From contig JBITNC010000002.1 in NCBI GenBank assembly GCA_050084985.1, forward strand, positions 20,150,001-20,214,000: 64,000 nt of DNA, given 5' to 3'. Below the pieces are notes generated by a model that worked only from the letters and a program-made list of their open reading frames with translations, did not search any database and was not told where the DNA came from. Of the stretch, positions 37,080 to 48,177 are shown one piece after another. Numbering within the stretch: position 1 is the first letter of the stretch; every line of letters begins with the position of its first letter. Source of the DNA: Nageia nagi (taxonomy: Eukaryota; Pinophyta). Made by a program: the position numbers and the translations under genes.

Positions 37080-37760
37080 CTCCATTTGGATGGTAGGTCT
37101 AGTCAATGCCACATTAATTAATTTCTCCTCCTTTTTAGTATATGGTGTTCTTGTCTCTTTTGCAATTGTAGCATATCCATATTTTTATATGCCTAACTCA
37201 ATTATAAGTACTTTTGTTAAAATATTATTTATCATATTCCCAAATTCTTTCTCTAAATAATCTATGACATACTATTTAAAACAAGAAGAATAAGATCCAC
37301 AAAAAAATCTATCAATTTTATCTTCATCTAAACTACACTTTATGGACTACCATACCTTTTTGAATCTTAGGATAAACTTGTCTAATAACTCATTAGGACC
37401 TTTACATACTACACATAGATTTTCCACCTTAACTAGATGATTGGAGTTGTACTTATAATGATCGATGGATAACTTCAAAATATCACCAAAGGAATGGATA
37501 GACCTATAAGACAACTTATAGAACTATTCACTTGCATTGCTCTTAAGACTCTTTGGAAAGAACTTAGCCATCATCTTACCCTCATTCTCTAATTTTAGAA
37601 TGTACTCCTCTTCAAATTTGTTAAGATGTTGTTTGGGATCTCCCTTTCCATTAAACATCTTGAACTTAGGGATCTTGAAATTAAGTGCAAGGGGAAAATT
37701 CAATATCTCCTTAGATAATGGAGTGTTGAAGAATCCATCATAATTCTCTCCCTTTTGTTA
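37080..37760 (-). pseudogene. Element H gag (broken)
   Basis: The minus strand reads NFKIPKFKMFNGKGDPKQHL, then NKFEEEY and MAKFFPKSLKSNASE(stop)FYKL, then IHSFGDILKLSIDHYKYN. This fits the retrotransposon gag core (P-K-F-x-x-F-x-G-x-G-D-P, L-F-P-x-S-L-x-x-x-A-x-x-W-(F/Y)). In-frame stops are present, one where the conserved Trp is expected. Confidence 0.7.
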
Positions 37761-37800
37761 TGATTTCAACTAAGATATAATATCAGCTAAATCCTTGTTG

Positions 37801-40800
37801 ATGTTGGCAAATTGTTGATTATATCCTTGAGAAACACTTGTAGATATTTTTTGTCTATTCTAATTGTTATTGCTCAAATGCCATAATCCCATCATGATGG
37901 ATATCTACAATTGAAGTTGAGTCACCAAAACTACTAGAAATGTGGTATACAATGTGAATGTGGTGACCTTTTTGCTAAATAAAAATTTAGAAAATTGTCG
38001 CTAAAATGAATGAGTGAAACTTTGACAAAATGGGTTTGAAGTTGAGGTCACCAATTGGAGTTGTTCACCAATGATAGGGTCACCTTTGTAACTTTAGAAA
38101 TTCTGAAGCAAAATGAATCATATAATATATGGTTAGAAATTTAGTGAAACAAGCTTTCCAATTATGAAGTATCCACAAAATTTAGAGTAACGAATCTTTG
38201 ACAAATTTGGCGATAAGAGAAATTTAGTCACTACAAATTTCAGATTTGATAGGTTGCACACAAGGGTGAAAAAATAGTCACATAACTTTGACATTTCTCA
38301 AAGGATACGACAAGTTTTATATATGGCATGAAAGGGGACAAATTCTACTTTCTAAATCTTCAAGAATTAGCTTAAGAGGATGGAAAAATCTCTAGTGATG
38401 CTTGGTAACATGAAGGCTTGCCAATTTGGAAAGTATATTGACTGAGTTGATTATGTGAAAAAACATGGACAAAGGCTAGCAGATCTCACATAAAGTATGG
38501 GGTGTAATATACAATCAGAAATTTGGAAATAATGGCTTTCCAAATATGCAATACCAATAATGAAATGGGGTGTGAGGTAAAAGAAATGGCCCCCAAAAGT
38601 CATTGGTTCTTCCATGGGAAAACACAATGAACATGTTTTTTTATAAGATGAACAAAATGATAACTTAGTACATAGACACCAAAGATGAAATTGAATGATC
38701 TCTATTGCTATAAATAAATATTACAAACTTCACCAAATCAAAATGTTACATGTTACAAGTCTTCACATACAAAATCATGTTGGTATAGTGCATTTATGGC
38801 ACCCAATACCACCATGCACCAAAGAGATGTGCTATGGTCTTCTTAGTGGGATAGAAGATAAATGCCACTTTGTTGTTGTAAGGATCAATAAAACACATCA
38901 ATTGGATAGACATCAAGGATCCCAAACAAAGCCATAAAGGCTTGGATAGTTGTGAGATTATCTCTAACTCTCTATATGTGAATCGCTAGGATTTAGCTAT
39001 GGACCTCAAGGATCCATTTGTGTAGCTAGGACTATGGCTAGATTGTATCTAAGCAAGCAAAAAAATGGAATTCTCAGTAGAAGAATTTACATGGTGCCAT
39101 GGGGAACTCATAAGTTGTTGGGAAAGCATGCATCTCTCTTAACATAATAGATAGAGGAGGCTCTAGAAAAGCCACAATGGTGACTGGTAGCAACATTATG
39201 ATTTTAATAAAATTAACCATGTATAAAACCAAGAAACTCCATGAATTGAGCGAATGTGTGTTGGAGAATATCCATGGAGTTTTCAAAGGAGATTCATGGC
39301 CCAATAGAAGGTAAGTAGGCGATGGAGTCTTGCAACTACAAAGGGATGGTGGTCATGCTCACCCACATGAAGGATCTATTAGCAAATCTTATATGAATCT
39401 CTTGTTGTACCATTGTAGGGAGGAGTACATGAGACATTAATGTCTCATCTGTATGTTGTAAATTGAATTTGGAGGGGTGCACTTATGGAAGTTGACATAC
39501 ACATTTTGACTTTCCTCCATTTTTACATGGTGTGGAAATTGAAATTCTTCCACCAAAAATTAAAACATTGAAACATTAAAATCGATGAAATAAATTAAAT
39601 TTCCTTCAATCTTCAGGTGCCTTATTTACTACGAGATCTAGGGGAGATTATATTGTTTATTCAAAGAATTCGATAATTATCTCTCCACCTTATTATATTG
39701 TTTGAGAGTTTTTTCTTAGGTGCAAATATATACAAGAGACCCCCACCCACTACCATGTTAATTGCTTCCTCTTCTAACTCATTGCTTATATTAGGGGGTT
39801 CAAATACCCTCAAGATAGTTCTAGCTCCCATAGACAAGAATAAGTTTGTTCATCAATATTATTCACCATGCACTACCATCTAGGTACTCCAATAAATTTC
39901 CATCCTAAGCACCACAAATTTGTTCCTGAATAGCATTAGGGTACCTCCTTACATTTGTTGTCAAGACAACATAAATAATCCCTTATTTCTACTCTTTTTG
40001 AAAAACTAGTAGTCCTTCAACCTTGGATGTCAAGGGCAATTTGAGCATTAAATTTTGGTCTCCTCTCATCCCCCATGATGGCTCAACCCTCTTATCATAA
40101 CATAGGGTTCTCTCCCACCATCAATTCTTTGATGAGATCTCTCATGGTAGTTGATGTCATAGTTGATGGCCCTCTAGATCTGTGTCACATTCTAGGCTCT
40201 GAATAACATGTAGTCCCCCATTTCCTACTCATTGTTATCTTCTACTTCCTTCTCTCCACTTATCCTAGAAGAACACCCCCTCTCAATATTGTATTCTTAA
40301 GGTTACGATTTGAGGCTTTTTTCCCCCACACCTTCTTACCCTTTAATCTTTTTGCTTATTTTTCATTGTTAGCTTTCTTTTCTAGGGTCTTTTTCCTAGT
40401 TATTTACTTCTTCGATTGTACTCTCGAGTACCTTTGACCTTAGTGGTCAGCTATGAACATTCATATAATTATCTTATCTTGAAGGTTATTTTCCAAGTAT
40501 CTTTCGATTGCACCCTAACTTGTTGGTAACTACTCTTTAGGTATAACTTGGAAAATGAGAGAGACCCTTGAATCTAATTGATCACATTATCAATATAAGG
40601 AAGAAGGTAATAATTTTATATAGTGATTTTGTTTAGTGCCCAAGAGTTAATGCATACACATGACAAGCCATCCTTTTTCAAGACCACAAGGATACGTGGG
40701 GTTATTGGGCAAGTGGTGGGATTAATGAAGCATTTATCCAATAACTCCTAAATTTAGCATTTAATTACAATATTTTGTATTAGAGACTTCCTATATAATG

Positions 40801-41263
40801 GAGCATTTGGAAGTGATGATGATAGCATAACTCGATATTATGATTGATAGCCTTGTGTGGAGGAAGAGATAACAAATATACGAATAATATTTGGTATTTA
40901 TGCAACAACCTATTAACATGTACATCTCTTAGTATCATTTGTTGTGGTGGAAGAAGGTTGAAGTTTCATGAAGATTAAAAATAACTTGATGGCACTATTG
41001 ACAAGTTTCTTTACATTTTTGGCCATAAACACCAAATCAATTTTATGAGTTATTAAAACAAGGCTAAAATTGTATACTTTTTATTGTCCTTTTGCAATGG
41101 ATCTTGAAAAGGCCTTGAAGTGGACAAAGATATCTATAAATCTAAAATAATTACATAGATAGTCGAAAACTAGAGGCTAAAGATAAACATGCTTATGTTC
41201 CCATCTATCCAAGGAGATATGAATACTATCATGGAGGATTTCTACAAGATTATATGCTTCTTG
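37801..41263 (-). mobile_element. Remains of Ty3/gypsy element I and unassigned DNA, left of element A
   Basis: Only the reverse-transcriptase piece (40470-40860) is recognisable. The 5' LTR of H may lie at 37900-39000, but no partner was found. Plus-strand frames at 38695-38937 and 39698-39883 have no support. The sequence continues to the right of element A from 49904. Confidence 0.45.
40470..40860 (-). pseudogene. Element I reverse transcriptase, N-terminal half
   Basis: On the minus strand the frames read ELLDKCFINPTTCPITPRIL, VVLKKDGLSCVCINSWALNK, and then KLYLKSSYQQVRVQSKDTWK. These are blocks 1 to 3 of a chromovirus-like Ty3/gypsy reverse transcriptase (K-K-D-G-S-x-R-x-C-x-D-Y-R-x-L-N, D-L-x-S-G-Y-x-Q-x-R). 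Before them, LPPHKAINHNIEL matches the link from protease to RT. Stops and two frame changes break it. The catalytic YVDD block was not found. Confidence 0.75.
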
Positions 41264-41720
41264 TGTTAAAATTTGTAATGAAATATTGTGAATATCTAAA
41301 CTCCTTGTAAATTCAATTAATCACTTAAAGGATATGTAGATACCTTAAGGGATTAATTGAATTCTTTATTATGTAGACTTTGACTTTACCATATGGTTAG
41401 TTGGTAGGTTAAAGTTAGGTGATACATTTATTGTAACCCTAACCTTACCCTTGGGTTAAAGGGAGGTTAGGGAGGTGCTCTCAAGCTATAAATAGAGGGC
41501 CTCTCCTCTTGTAACATAACTAAGTTTTTGGAGTAAGATTACTCTACTAGTTGTGTAGGAGAGAAAGAGAATTGTTGTAAGAGGTGCATAGATTGAGAAT
41601 TGAGAACTAGTTGTGGATGTACTCCCAAGGAGGGAGGAACCACATTGTATTTGTGTTATGTTGAATGATTGAGTTTTCTAGTCTTGGACCTTGAGGATTA
41701 GAGTAGATCTAAATCCTTCA
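41264..41720 (+). repeat. 5' LTR of element A (457 bp)
   Basis: Starts TGTTAAAATTTG and ends AATCCTTCA. The TATA box is GCTATAAATAGAGGG near 41490. It is distantly related to the LTRs of C, F and J. Confidence 0.95.
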
Positions 41721-41734
41721 ATTGGTATCAGAGC
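41721..41734 (+). other. Primer-binding site of element A
   Basis: ATTGGTATCAGAGC follows the LTR end. It contains the TGGTATCAGAGC complement of initiator tRNA-Met. Confidence 0.92.
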
Positions 41735-41736
41735 TT

Positions 41737-41815
41737 GGTGTGGAAGCTCTTCTTCTTGGTGTGGAAGCTCTTCTTCTTGGTGTGGAAGCTCTTTTTGGTG
41801 TGGAAGCTCTTATTC
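41737..41815 (+). repeat. Four-copy 21-bp tandem repeat just after the primer site
   Basis: GGTGTGGAAGCTCTTCTTCTT starts at 41737, 41758 and 41779 and, shortened, at 41797. Element F has a single copy at the same place (near 58825-58845, minus strand), so A has expanded it. Confidence 0.9.
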
Positions 41816-42111
41816 CTTCAATTTTAAGGTCTTGGTGAGGTAAATTCTAAGAAAAGGTATAAATTTCCTCCTCCTTTGGTTATCTTATGAATTATTTCAT
41901 TTTGATACTAACATTCTTTTATGATTATGTTAGTTCAACTTTTAGCAAACATTGCCTCAATAACATAATATATTATTGCTCATTTTGTTTTTTCTACTAA
42001 CAATCTTTTATGTTAAGTGATTGGGCAATAATACATTATGCCAAATTTGCAATTTGTATACTAACATTTTTTTTGATTAATTGCAATATTGCTATTGTTT
42101 TTTCTTTTACA

Positions 42112-42180
42112 TACCTTTTATTCCTTTGGTATTAAGAGGTCTTTATTCCTTTTATTCCTTTGGTATTAAGAGGTCTTTAT
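42112..42180 (+). repeat. 33-bp tandem duplication in the leader of element A
   Basis: CCTTTTATTCCTTTGGTATT followed by AAGAGGTCTTTAT occurs twice in a row. Confidence 0.85.
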
Positions 42181-42599
42181 ATGATCAAAATGGCAATAAT
42201 ATGTTATAGTTAAACTTGATTTGTTCTTATGACACTAACCCATTTTGAACTATGTGTTAACTTTTTGTTATTTGCAAAATATGGGTAATTTTTTTACTAT
42301 TCTCTAGTAAACATGTTTAAGAGGTTAGTATATAGAAATAACATATTGTAAGCCATTTATTAAAAAGACTGTATTTTCTTGAATATCTATATGATGAGAG
42401 CCATACAAAATGATTTTACAATTATTATTTTTAATTACATCTCTCATCATAGCTATTTCATAGCTTAAAAAGGGGGAAAGGTATTTAAAAACAATCAAAT
42501 AAGGATTTTTTAAAATTATCAATTTATAAATAAATAAAACCATATAGTTATCCATATTATTATATATAAAAATTTAGGGGGGGTCAAATAAAATGGTAC

Positions 42600-43040
42600 A
42601 TTGAAAGGGTCTACGAACTGTTTGACAAAATGCCTCACCGACATTGCAGTCCACGTTCATGTAAACAACAATGGCGGAAGCAAAAGGAAGGCATGCGAAT
42701 TGTTTGACAAGATGCAGATAGAGTTTCATGGACTACAATGATCGTAGGATATGCACAAAATGGAACATTGAAAGGGTCACACGAATTATTTGACAAGATG
42801 CAGACAGAGTTTCATGGACTGCAATGATCGCAGGATATGCACAAAATGGAATGTTTAAAGGGTCACATGAATTGTTTGACAAGATGCAGACAGAGTTTCA
42901 TGGACTGCCATGATCGCAGGATATGCACCAAGATGTTACCTTGAAAGGGCCTGCAAAATTTTTTTTTGCCTCATCAAGATACAGTCTCGTTCAATACAAT
43001 GATATCAGGATATGAACAAAATGGATTTTTCTAAGAAGGA
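42600..43040 (+). pseudogene. PPR-gene-derived 86-bp tandem array inside element A leader
   Basis: GA(A/G)TT(G/A)TTTGACAAGATGCAG starts at 42697, 42783 and 42869, exactly 86 bp apart, with more diverged copies on both sides. The unit reads, across a small deletion, as a PPR motif: ELFDKM, then SWT(A/T)MIAGYAQNG, then (T/M)(L/F)KGS. A normal unit of this kind is 93 bp (31 codons). Every copy has the same 7-bp deletion, so the array grew by duplication after the frame was lost. It cannot encode a PPR protein. It lies within the predicted leader intron. Confidence 0.85.
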
Positions 43041-43059
43041 CCTAGAGCCTTTCAGTAGA

Positions 43060-43640
43060 AATCTATCACCATTATCAGCATATTTGCTATGCTCCAACCT
43101 CTCCCTCCTCGTTTGCCCTCATCGCGATGCGGTCTCCCTCCTCGTTTTCCCATTGTCAGAGCCCTTCTTGCTTTGTATTTTTTCAACGTATCAATTTTTA
43201 CATATCCTATGCTCTTTACAATCCATGCAACTGAGCCTACATCATTCATCTCTCTGTTGCTCATTTGCTGCTATTTATTGCCATGGAAATGCAGACAAGG
43301 GAGATCTGGGATGACCCATCAAATCCTCTGTGTTCCAACCTTATCCTCGTCTCTTCCTTTCTCTTTTCTTCTTCCCTATTCCTTAACATGGGTTTGTGCA
43401 TATAGCTCCCTCCCCATAAACTATATTTAAATTTGGTGAAAGGACATGAAGAAGAACCACGTCGATTGATCAAGTCAAAAACCCAACACGTGTTGTTTTG
43501 ACTTTTATCCTTCCTCGTCGAATTTGGTCTCCCTCTGTCGCCCAACCTCTCAACCTCCATGCGGCTTAAACATGGCCACCTTCCAATTTTTTTTTCCACA
43601 ATAGTTGTTGAGCTTTTATTTTTTTTACCCACTACAAAGG
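43060..43640 (+). other. Pyrimidine-rich, GC-richer leader island of element A
   Basis: Rich in CTCC, CTTC and TCGTC words, with a perfect palindrome AACACGTGTT near 43486. Overlapping open frames on both strands (43012-43314, 43089-43430, 43261-43632) have no domain and reflect low stop density in GC-richer DNA. Counterparts occur in C and F. Confidence 0.4.
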
Positions 43641-44219
43641 GATTTGACTTTTTATGTCTAGGTTTAATTAACCATTTAAGGGATTTTACCTAAGTCTTTT
43701 TTAAGTAGTTCATGTTTTCTAAAAGGGAAACCTATGCTATTTTTAAGTAAACAAGGGCAATTTTTTTCTTAAAATATACATGCATACTTAAAAGACAATT
43801 TTTTTAGGGATAAATCTTTAAGTAAAACAGGGGGGAATTTGTATAATTTTTACTTAAAACTTTATCTAGATCTTGCATGCTAAATTTATAATGCATGCCT
43901 CTTAACCTTGTTAGGAATAAAGCATGCTTAGTACTTAAAATTTTAAGTTAAATAATGCATGATGCATGTTTATTACTTAATTTTAAGTCATGGAATAATG
44001 CATGTTTAAGTTATGGATTAATGCTAAGTAGGACTTAGCCTTTTTAAAATTCATTATTTATGAACTTGAGCAAAGTATGCAAAATGTAAAAAGTCCTTTA
44101 GGGGTTAGTACAAAACCCATTGGACTCTTAAGGTTTCAAGTTCGTGTGGATGATGTATTTTTATTTTACTTTATATTTTTGCATAATTGTTTTATACTTG
44201 CAAAATGCAAAATATTGAA

Positions 44220-44650
44220 AGTAACCCCTAAAATGAACACATCCGCACGTACTTTTCCACAACATGACTTGTTTGGGGAGCCACGAGGTGAGGATAGGGC
44301 AGACTGGAGCCTTTTTAGTCCAAAGAACCAAGTGGTGGTAAGTCCGTATTAATTGCCCCTAAGACCTCTGTTGGATTGGACATAAATCTATTAAGTGGAC
44401 AGGCATGTGTGTAGTGATACCACATGTTCGCATGTCCATTCAGGGATTATCCTTATAACCTAAGAGGAAAACTGAAAACCTTAAAAAGATAATTAAAATG
44501 GCCGGTCCAAGATACGTCAGATCCTTGGAAAATAGTTAGTACTTCTCCTTGTGAGAGTATATTATTGACCAAGGTGAACTGGTTGAGGACTGGTAGTACC
44601 TGGGCTCCACTTTGCAGGCATCCAGGTGAAGGCCTAATTCTATACAAGAA
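44220..44650 (+). promoter_or_regulatory. Conserved leader block of element A
   Basis: Matches C (21655-22110) and F (56985-56555). Landmarks are ATGAACACATCCGCA, TTTGGGGAGCCACGAGGTGA, TGTGTAGTGATACCACATG, GGATTATCCTTATAACCTAA and AGGTGAAGGCCTAA. It is noncoding and lies at the end of the predicted intron. Confidence 0.65.
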
Positions 44651-44794
44651 AATAACCCCAACTTTATCCTTCTACGGATCGTGGTTTATAAGTTTACACA
44701 TGTGGGACATGTTTACTTATCAATATTTTATTTGTATAGATGGTAAATTGTAAAAATTTGCATTCTTATTGCATATTTACATTTTTTTGTAGCA

Positions 44795-45735
44795 ATGGTT
44801 GAAACCTTCATACCCAAGCATATACTCGACGATTCCAACTTTGGCATATGGGAACCTCGTATGAAAGCTAAGTTATAAGCAAGAAAGCTATGGCAGACAG
44901 TTAATGAAGACTTGGTCGCTCCTACAGATGAGAAAGCTCTTGAAATATACAACTCAAAGAATGAGTTAGCAACTTCAATGGTTTATCGTGTAGTTTCAGA
45001 TGACGTCCTTCTCATGATCTCTTCTTCAACATTAGCAAAGGAAGCTTGGGATAGGCTAAAGAAAACTTACCTTGGGTAAAAATTTTCAAAGAGGTTCACT
45101 ATTCTACAAAAGTTGTTGCAATATCGTCAAGGTGAAGATGAAAGTGCTTCTATCTACTTGAACAAAATCATTGACCTTAGGACACAACTGGTTGGCTGTG
45201 GGTGCAACTAAATCAATGATGAGTTCATGGTCTTCATCATTCTTCAAAACCTTTCTACAAAGTTCAGTAACTTTGTCACAGTTATGGAAACAAGGCTCGA
45301 TGATGAAGAAAGATGTCATCTCTCTTGATAACCTCTCTAGACTCCTTCTGAAGTATGAGGAAAATTTGAATAAGAAAATGTTGAACCTTTCTCCAAAGGA
45401 TAATAACATTGCTCTAGAAGCAACCAAAACTCCTTTCAAGAAGAATTTCAAACATTATAAATTCAAAGATAACAAGTCCTCATCTACCTTCAGGAAGTAT
45501 GAGAAAAAGGGTAACAATAATGGCAACTTCAAGTAAAGGAATGACAAAACTGGATCAAGCAATCCAACACCTCAGGAAAAGTTTGATAGAAATTGTAACT
45601 TTTGTGGCATCTATGGGCACAAAGAGTATGATTGTCATAAAAAGAAATTTGGTCAAAAAGGTAAGGGAAATGCACCAGTGAGAAATTTTAATAATAAAAA
45701 GAAGAACAAGTATGCTGCTACTGTTGCCTACTACT
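44795..45735 (+). pseudogene. Element A gag with zinc knuckle (stops and frameshift)
   Basis: The ATG at 44795 (MVETFIPKHILDDSNFGIW) begins a Copia gag. A UBN2-like body runs through TDEKALEIYNSKNELATSMV and EAWDRLKKTYLG to KFSNFVTVMETRLDDEE. A one-base shift near 45315 moves the frame, and the C-terminal basic part ends in the zinc knuckle CNFCGIYGHKEYDC (45594-45635, CX2CX4HX4C intact). In-frame stops are TAA at 44876, 45077, 45209 and 45534. The stops at 44876 and 45209 also occur at the aligned codons of element F. At 45534, F has a CAA codon. Confidence 0.9.
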
Positions 45736-45945
45736 CAATGACTCAAACTGTTTCAAATGATTGGATTGTTGATTCAGGATGCACTAATCACATGTGTTAT
45801 GAAAAGGATAAATTTGAAAACTTTCATAAGTACAAGAAGGATGTAGTTGTGATAGGTGATAATACAGTCCTTGATGTTCAAGGAATAGGGTGTGTGAAGA
45901 TTCATGGAAAGACTCTTGATAATATTTTTTTATGTGCCTAAACTA
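45736..45945 (+). pseudogene. Element A aspartic protease
   Basis: Continues in the frame of the zinc knuckle. WIVDSGCTNHM carries the catalytic Asp in the D-S-G form typical of plant Copia proteases, which cut the polyprotein. The frame stops at TAA 45939-45941 because of a one-base excess in a T run (AATATTTTTTTA near 45921). The following frame takes up the sequence VPKLRMNLISV. Confidence 0.88.
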
Positions 45946-46935
45946 AGGATGAATCTTATCTCCGTAATTCAGATTACAAGGAAAGGATACTCATTTGAGT
46001 TTACCTCACACTCCTGGTGTGTCAAGAAAGGACTTGCCACCTTCATGAAAGGATCAGTAAAGGATGACCTTTATATTGTGGATCATGTTCCTTCAAAAAT
46101 GTGTCTTGCTACAAATGTTTGTTCAAAGGGTAATCTTTGGCATCAACGATTAGGGCACCTTAACCATAAGAGTATTCAAGATATGAAAACTCAAGAACTT
46201 GTGGAACATTTACCTAATATTTCATCCATAATTGGTCTCTGTGAAAGGTGCATTCTAGAAAAGATGAATAGGCAAAAGTTTGAAAAAGATAAGACATCTT
46301 GGGCTACTCGTCCTCTTCAGCTTGTGCATTCAGATTTGATGGGTCCATTTTAGACTAAGTCTCTAGGGGGAGCTTCTTATGTTCTGACCTTCATTGATGA
46401 CTTTAGTAGGATGACATTTGGTTATCTACTTGAGCATAAAGATTAAACTTTTGATAGGTTTAAAGACTTCAAGGCTCTTGTTGAAAATCAAACTGATTTT
46501 AAGATCAAGATGTTGATATCTGATAATGGGGGTGAGTATAATAGTAATGAGTTTAACGACTATTGTGTTAAACATGGGATCAAGTGGTAATTCACAATCC
46601 CTTACACCCCTCAGCAAAATGGAGTTGTTGAAAGAAAGAATCGAATCATTATGGAAATGGTAAGGTGCATGTTGGGTAACCTTCCTAGTTTCTTATGGGG
46701 TGAAGCTGTTCACACTGCTATTTACAGCCTAAATAGGTGTCCTACTAAAGTAGTTGAAGGTAAAACTCCATATGAAGCATGGACAGGAAAGAAACCTAAC
46801 CTCTCACACTTTAGGGTCTTTGGTTATGATGCATTTTCCTTCATTACCTCAGAGAAAAGAAAGAAGTTGGATAAAAGATTAGAAAAATGCATCTTTGTGG
46901 CTCTACTCCTCATCCCATAAAATAGTCTTTATTTC
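45940..46935 (+). pseudogene. Element A GAG-pre-integrase and integrase (three stops)
   Basis: The pre-integrase part reads LRMNLISVIQITRKGYSFEF. The zinc-binding HHCC region is WHQRLGHLNHKSI followed by CERC. The core has the catalytic residues in HSDLMGPF, ISDNGGEY and QNGVVERKN, so D, D and E are all present. The C-terminal half reads CMLGNLPSFLWGEAVHTAIY and TPYEAWTGKKPNLSHFRVFG. Stops lie at 46351 (TAG), 46444 (TAA) and 46588 (TAA). The first and third are shared with element F, while F has CAA at the second. A frameshift at about 46900 follows. Confidence 0.9.
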
Positions 46936-48167
46936 TAGGGATGTCAAGTTCAATGAACTTCTTGAGGATACGACTTCTCATGCTAAGGTGTCTAATTCAG
47001 ATGATTCTTCACCTACACCTAACTGGTTGGATGATCATATAGGGAAGTCACCACAAGAGCAAAATTCTCCATCTCAGAGAATTACAAGGAGTATGACCTT
47101 GAATAACTCTTTATTTACCAAAATTGATAATACAAATGAGCCATCAACCTTCAAAGAAGCTTCCAAGCACGAGTGTTGGATGGAAACTATGAAAGTTGAG
47201 TATGAGGCGCTCATAAAAAATGAAACTTGGGATTTGGTTCCTTATCCCAATGAGAAAAATATGATTGGAAATACATGGATATCAAGGTCAAGTACAATTC
47301 TGATGGAAAAATTAAAAAATACAAAGCAAGGTTAGTGGCCAAAGGATTTGTTCAAAAATATGGTATTGATTATGAGGAAACCTTTGCTCTTATGGCCAAG
47401 ATGCCTACTGTCAGGATAATCCTTGCTCTTTTGCAGCTCAAGGATGGAAAGCTTTTCAACTTGATGTTAAGAGTGCATTTCTCAATGGTGACTTAGATGT
47501 AGAAATCTACATGAATCAACTAGAAAGATTTATTCTAGAAGGTAAAGAGTCTTTAGTGTGCAAGCTTAAGAAGTCTTTGTATGGACTTAAGCAAGCACCT
47601 AGAGCATGGTACAAGAAAATTTTAAGATTCTTTGTAGATATTGGTTTTTCCAAGTGCTTCTCTAACTCAGATCTCTATGTACTCAATCAAGGAAAAGACG
47701 TGATCTTAATTCTCCTTTATGTGGATGATCTTCTCATAACTGGTAATAATATTGAAATCATCCAAGAGTGCATATCCAAACTGAAGGTAATATTTGAAAT
47801 GACTAATCTAGGTCTATTGCATTACTATCTTAGGATGCAAGTATACCAACACAAAGATTGTACTTATCTTAGTCAATCTAAGTATATATCAGACATCTTA
47901 CAAAATTTTGGAATGGAGGAGTGTAAATATGTTGTAATACCTATTTCTCTTGGAATCATGGTATCTCTGAGCTTCGATTCTCAGTTGGCTAATGCTACAG
48001 CTTATAGGCAATTGATCGGTAGTCTTCTGTATCTGACTATTTCTCGACCTGATATTGCCTTTACGGTGAATTTGATGGCACGTTTCATGCAAAAACCATA
48101 TGTTGAACACCTCAATGTTGTTAAGCAAATCTTGAGGTATGTGGCAAGGATAGGATCTTGCTCTTAA
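46936..48167 (+). pseudogene. Element A reverse transcriptase (frameshifted)
   Basis: Three frames are needed. In 46936-47270 lies the linker with ITRSM and the RT start (EASKHECWMETMKVEYEALI, NETWDLVPYP). In 47275-47496 it reads VKYNSDGKIKKYKARLVAKG, YEETFALMAKM and then a shift. In 47511-48167 it reads KSLYGLKQAPRAWY, DLYVLNQGKDV and LLYVDDLLITG, with the catalytic YVDD intact, then SLLYLTISRPDIAF. The fold and block order are those of Copia reverse transcriptase, which copies element RNA into DNA. Confidence 0.92.
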
Positions 48168-48177
48168 GTATTCCAAA

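Larger units (their letters stand above)
17250..37800 (-). mobile_element. Degenerate Tat-like Ty3/gypsy element H, interrupted by element D
   Basis: Reading right to left there are gag (about 37760-37080), reverse transcriptase (about 34700-34160), RNase H (33764-33531), the integrase zinc-binding region (33258-33064), the integrase core (about 33000-32300), and the integrase C-terminus, which ends at 17250 across element D. The order RT-RH-IN is that of Ty3/gypsy, and the integrase and RNase H sequences resemble the Tat lineage. Nearly every domain is broken by stops. LTRs were not identified, so the outer limits are approximate. Confidence 0.75.
41857..44792 (+). other. Probable leader intron of element A
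   Basis: The donor-like AAAAG|GTATAAAT at 41857 is conserved as AAG|GTATAA at the same distance from the primer site in C, F and J. The acceptor-like TTTTTTTGTAG ends at 44792, three bases before the gag ATG, and F has TTTTGTGTAG at the matching place. Splicing would bring gag close to the RNA 5' end. This is inferred from sequence only. Confidence 0.5.

Noticed and set aside
37900-39000. Candidate 5' LTR of element H
   Set aside because: No matching second copy was found near 15000-17250 and no convincing primer site, so it was not annotated.
43012-43632. Three overlapping open frames on both strands, 100-123 codons
   Set aside because: They overlap on both strands, show no domain, and lie in a GC-richer leader island where stops are rare.
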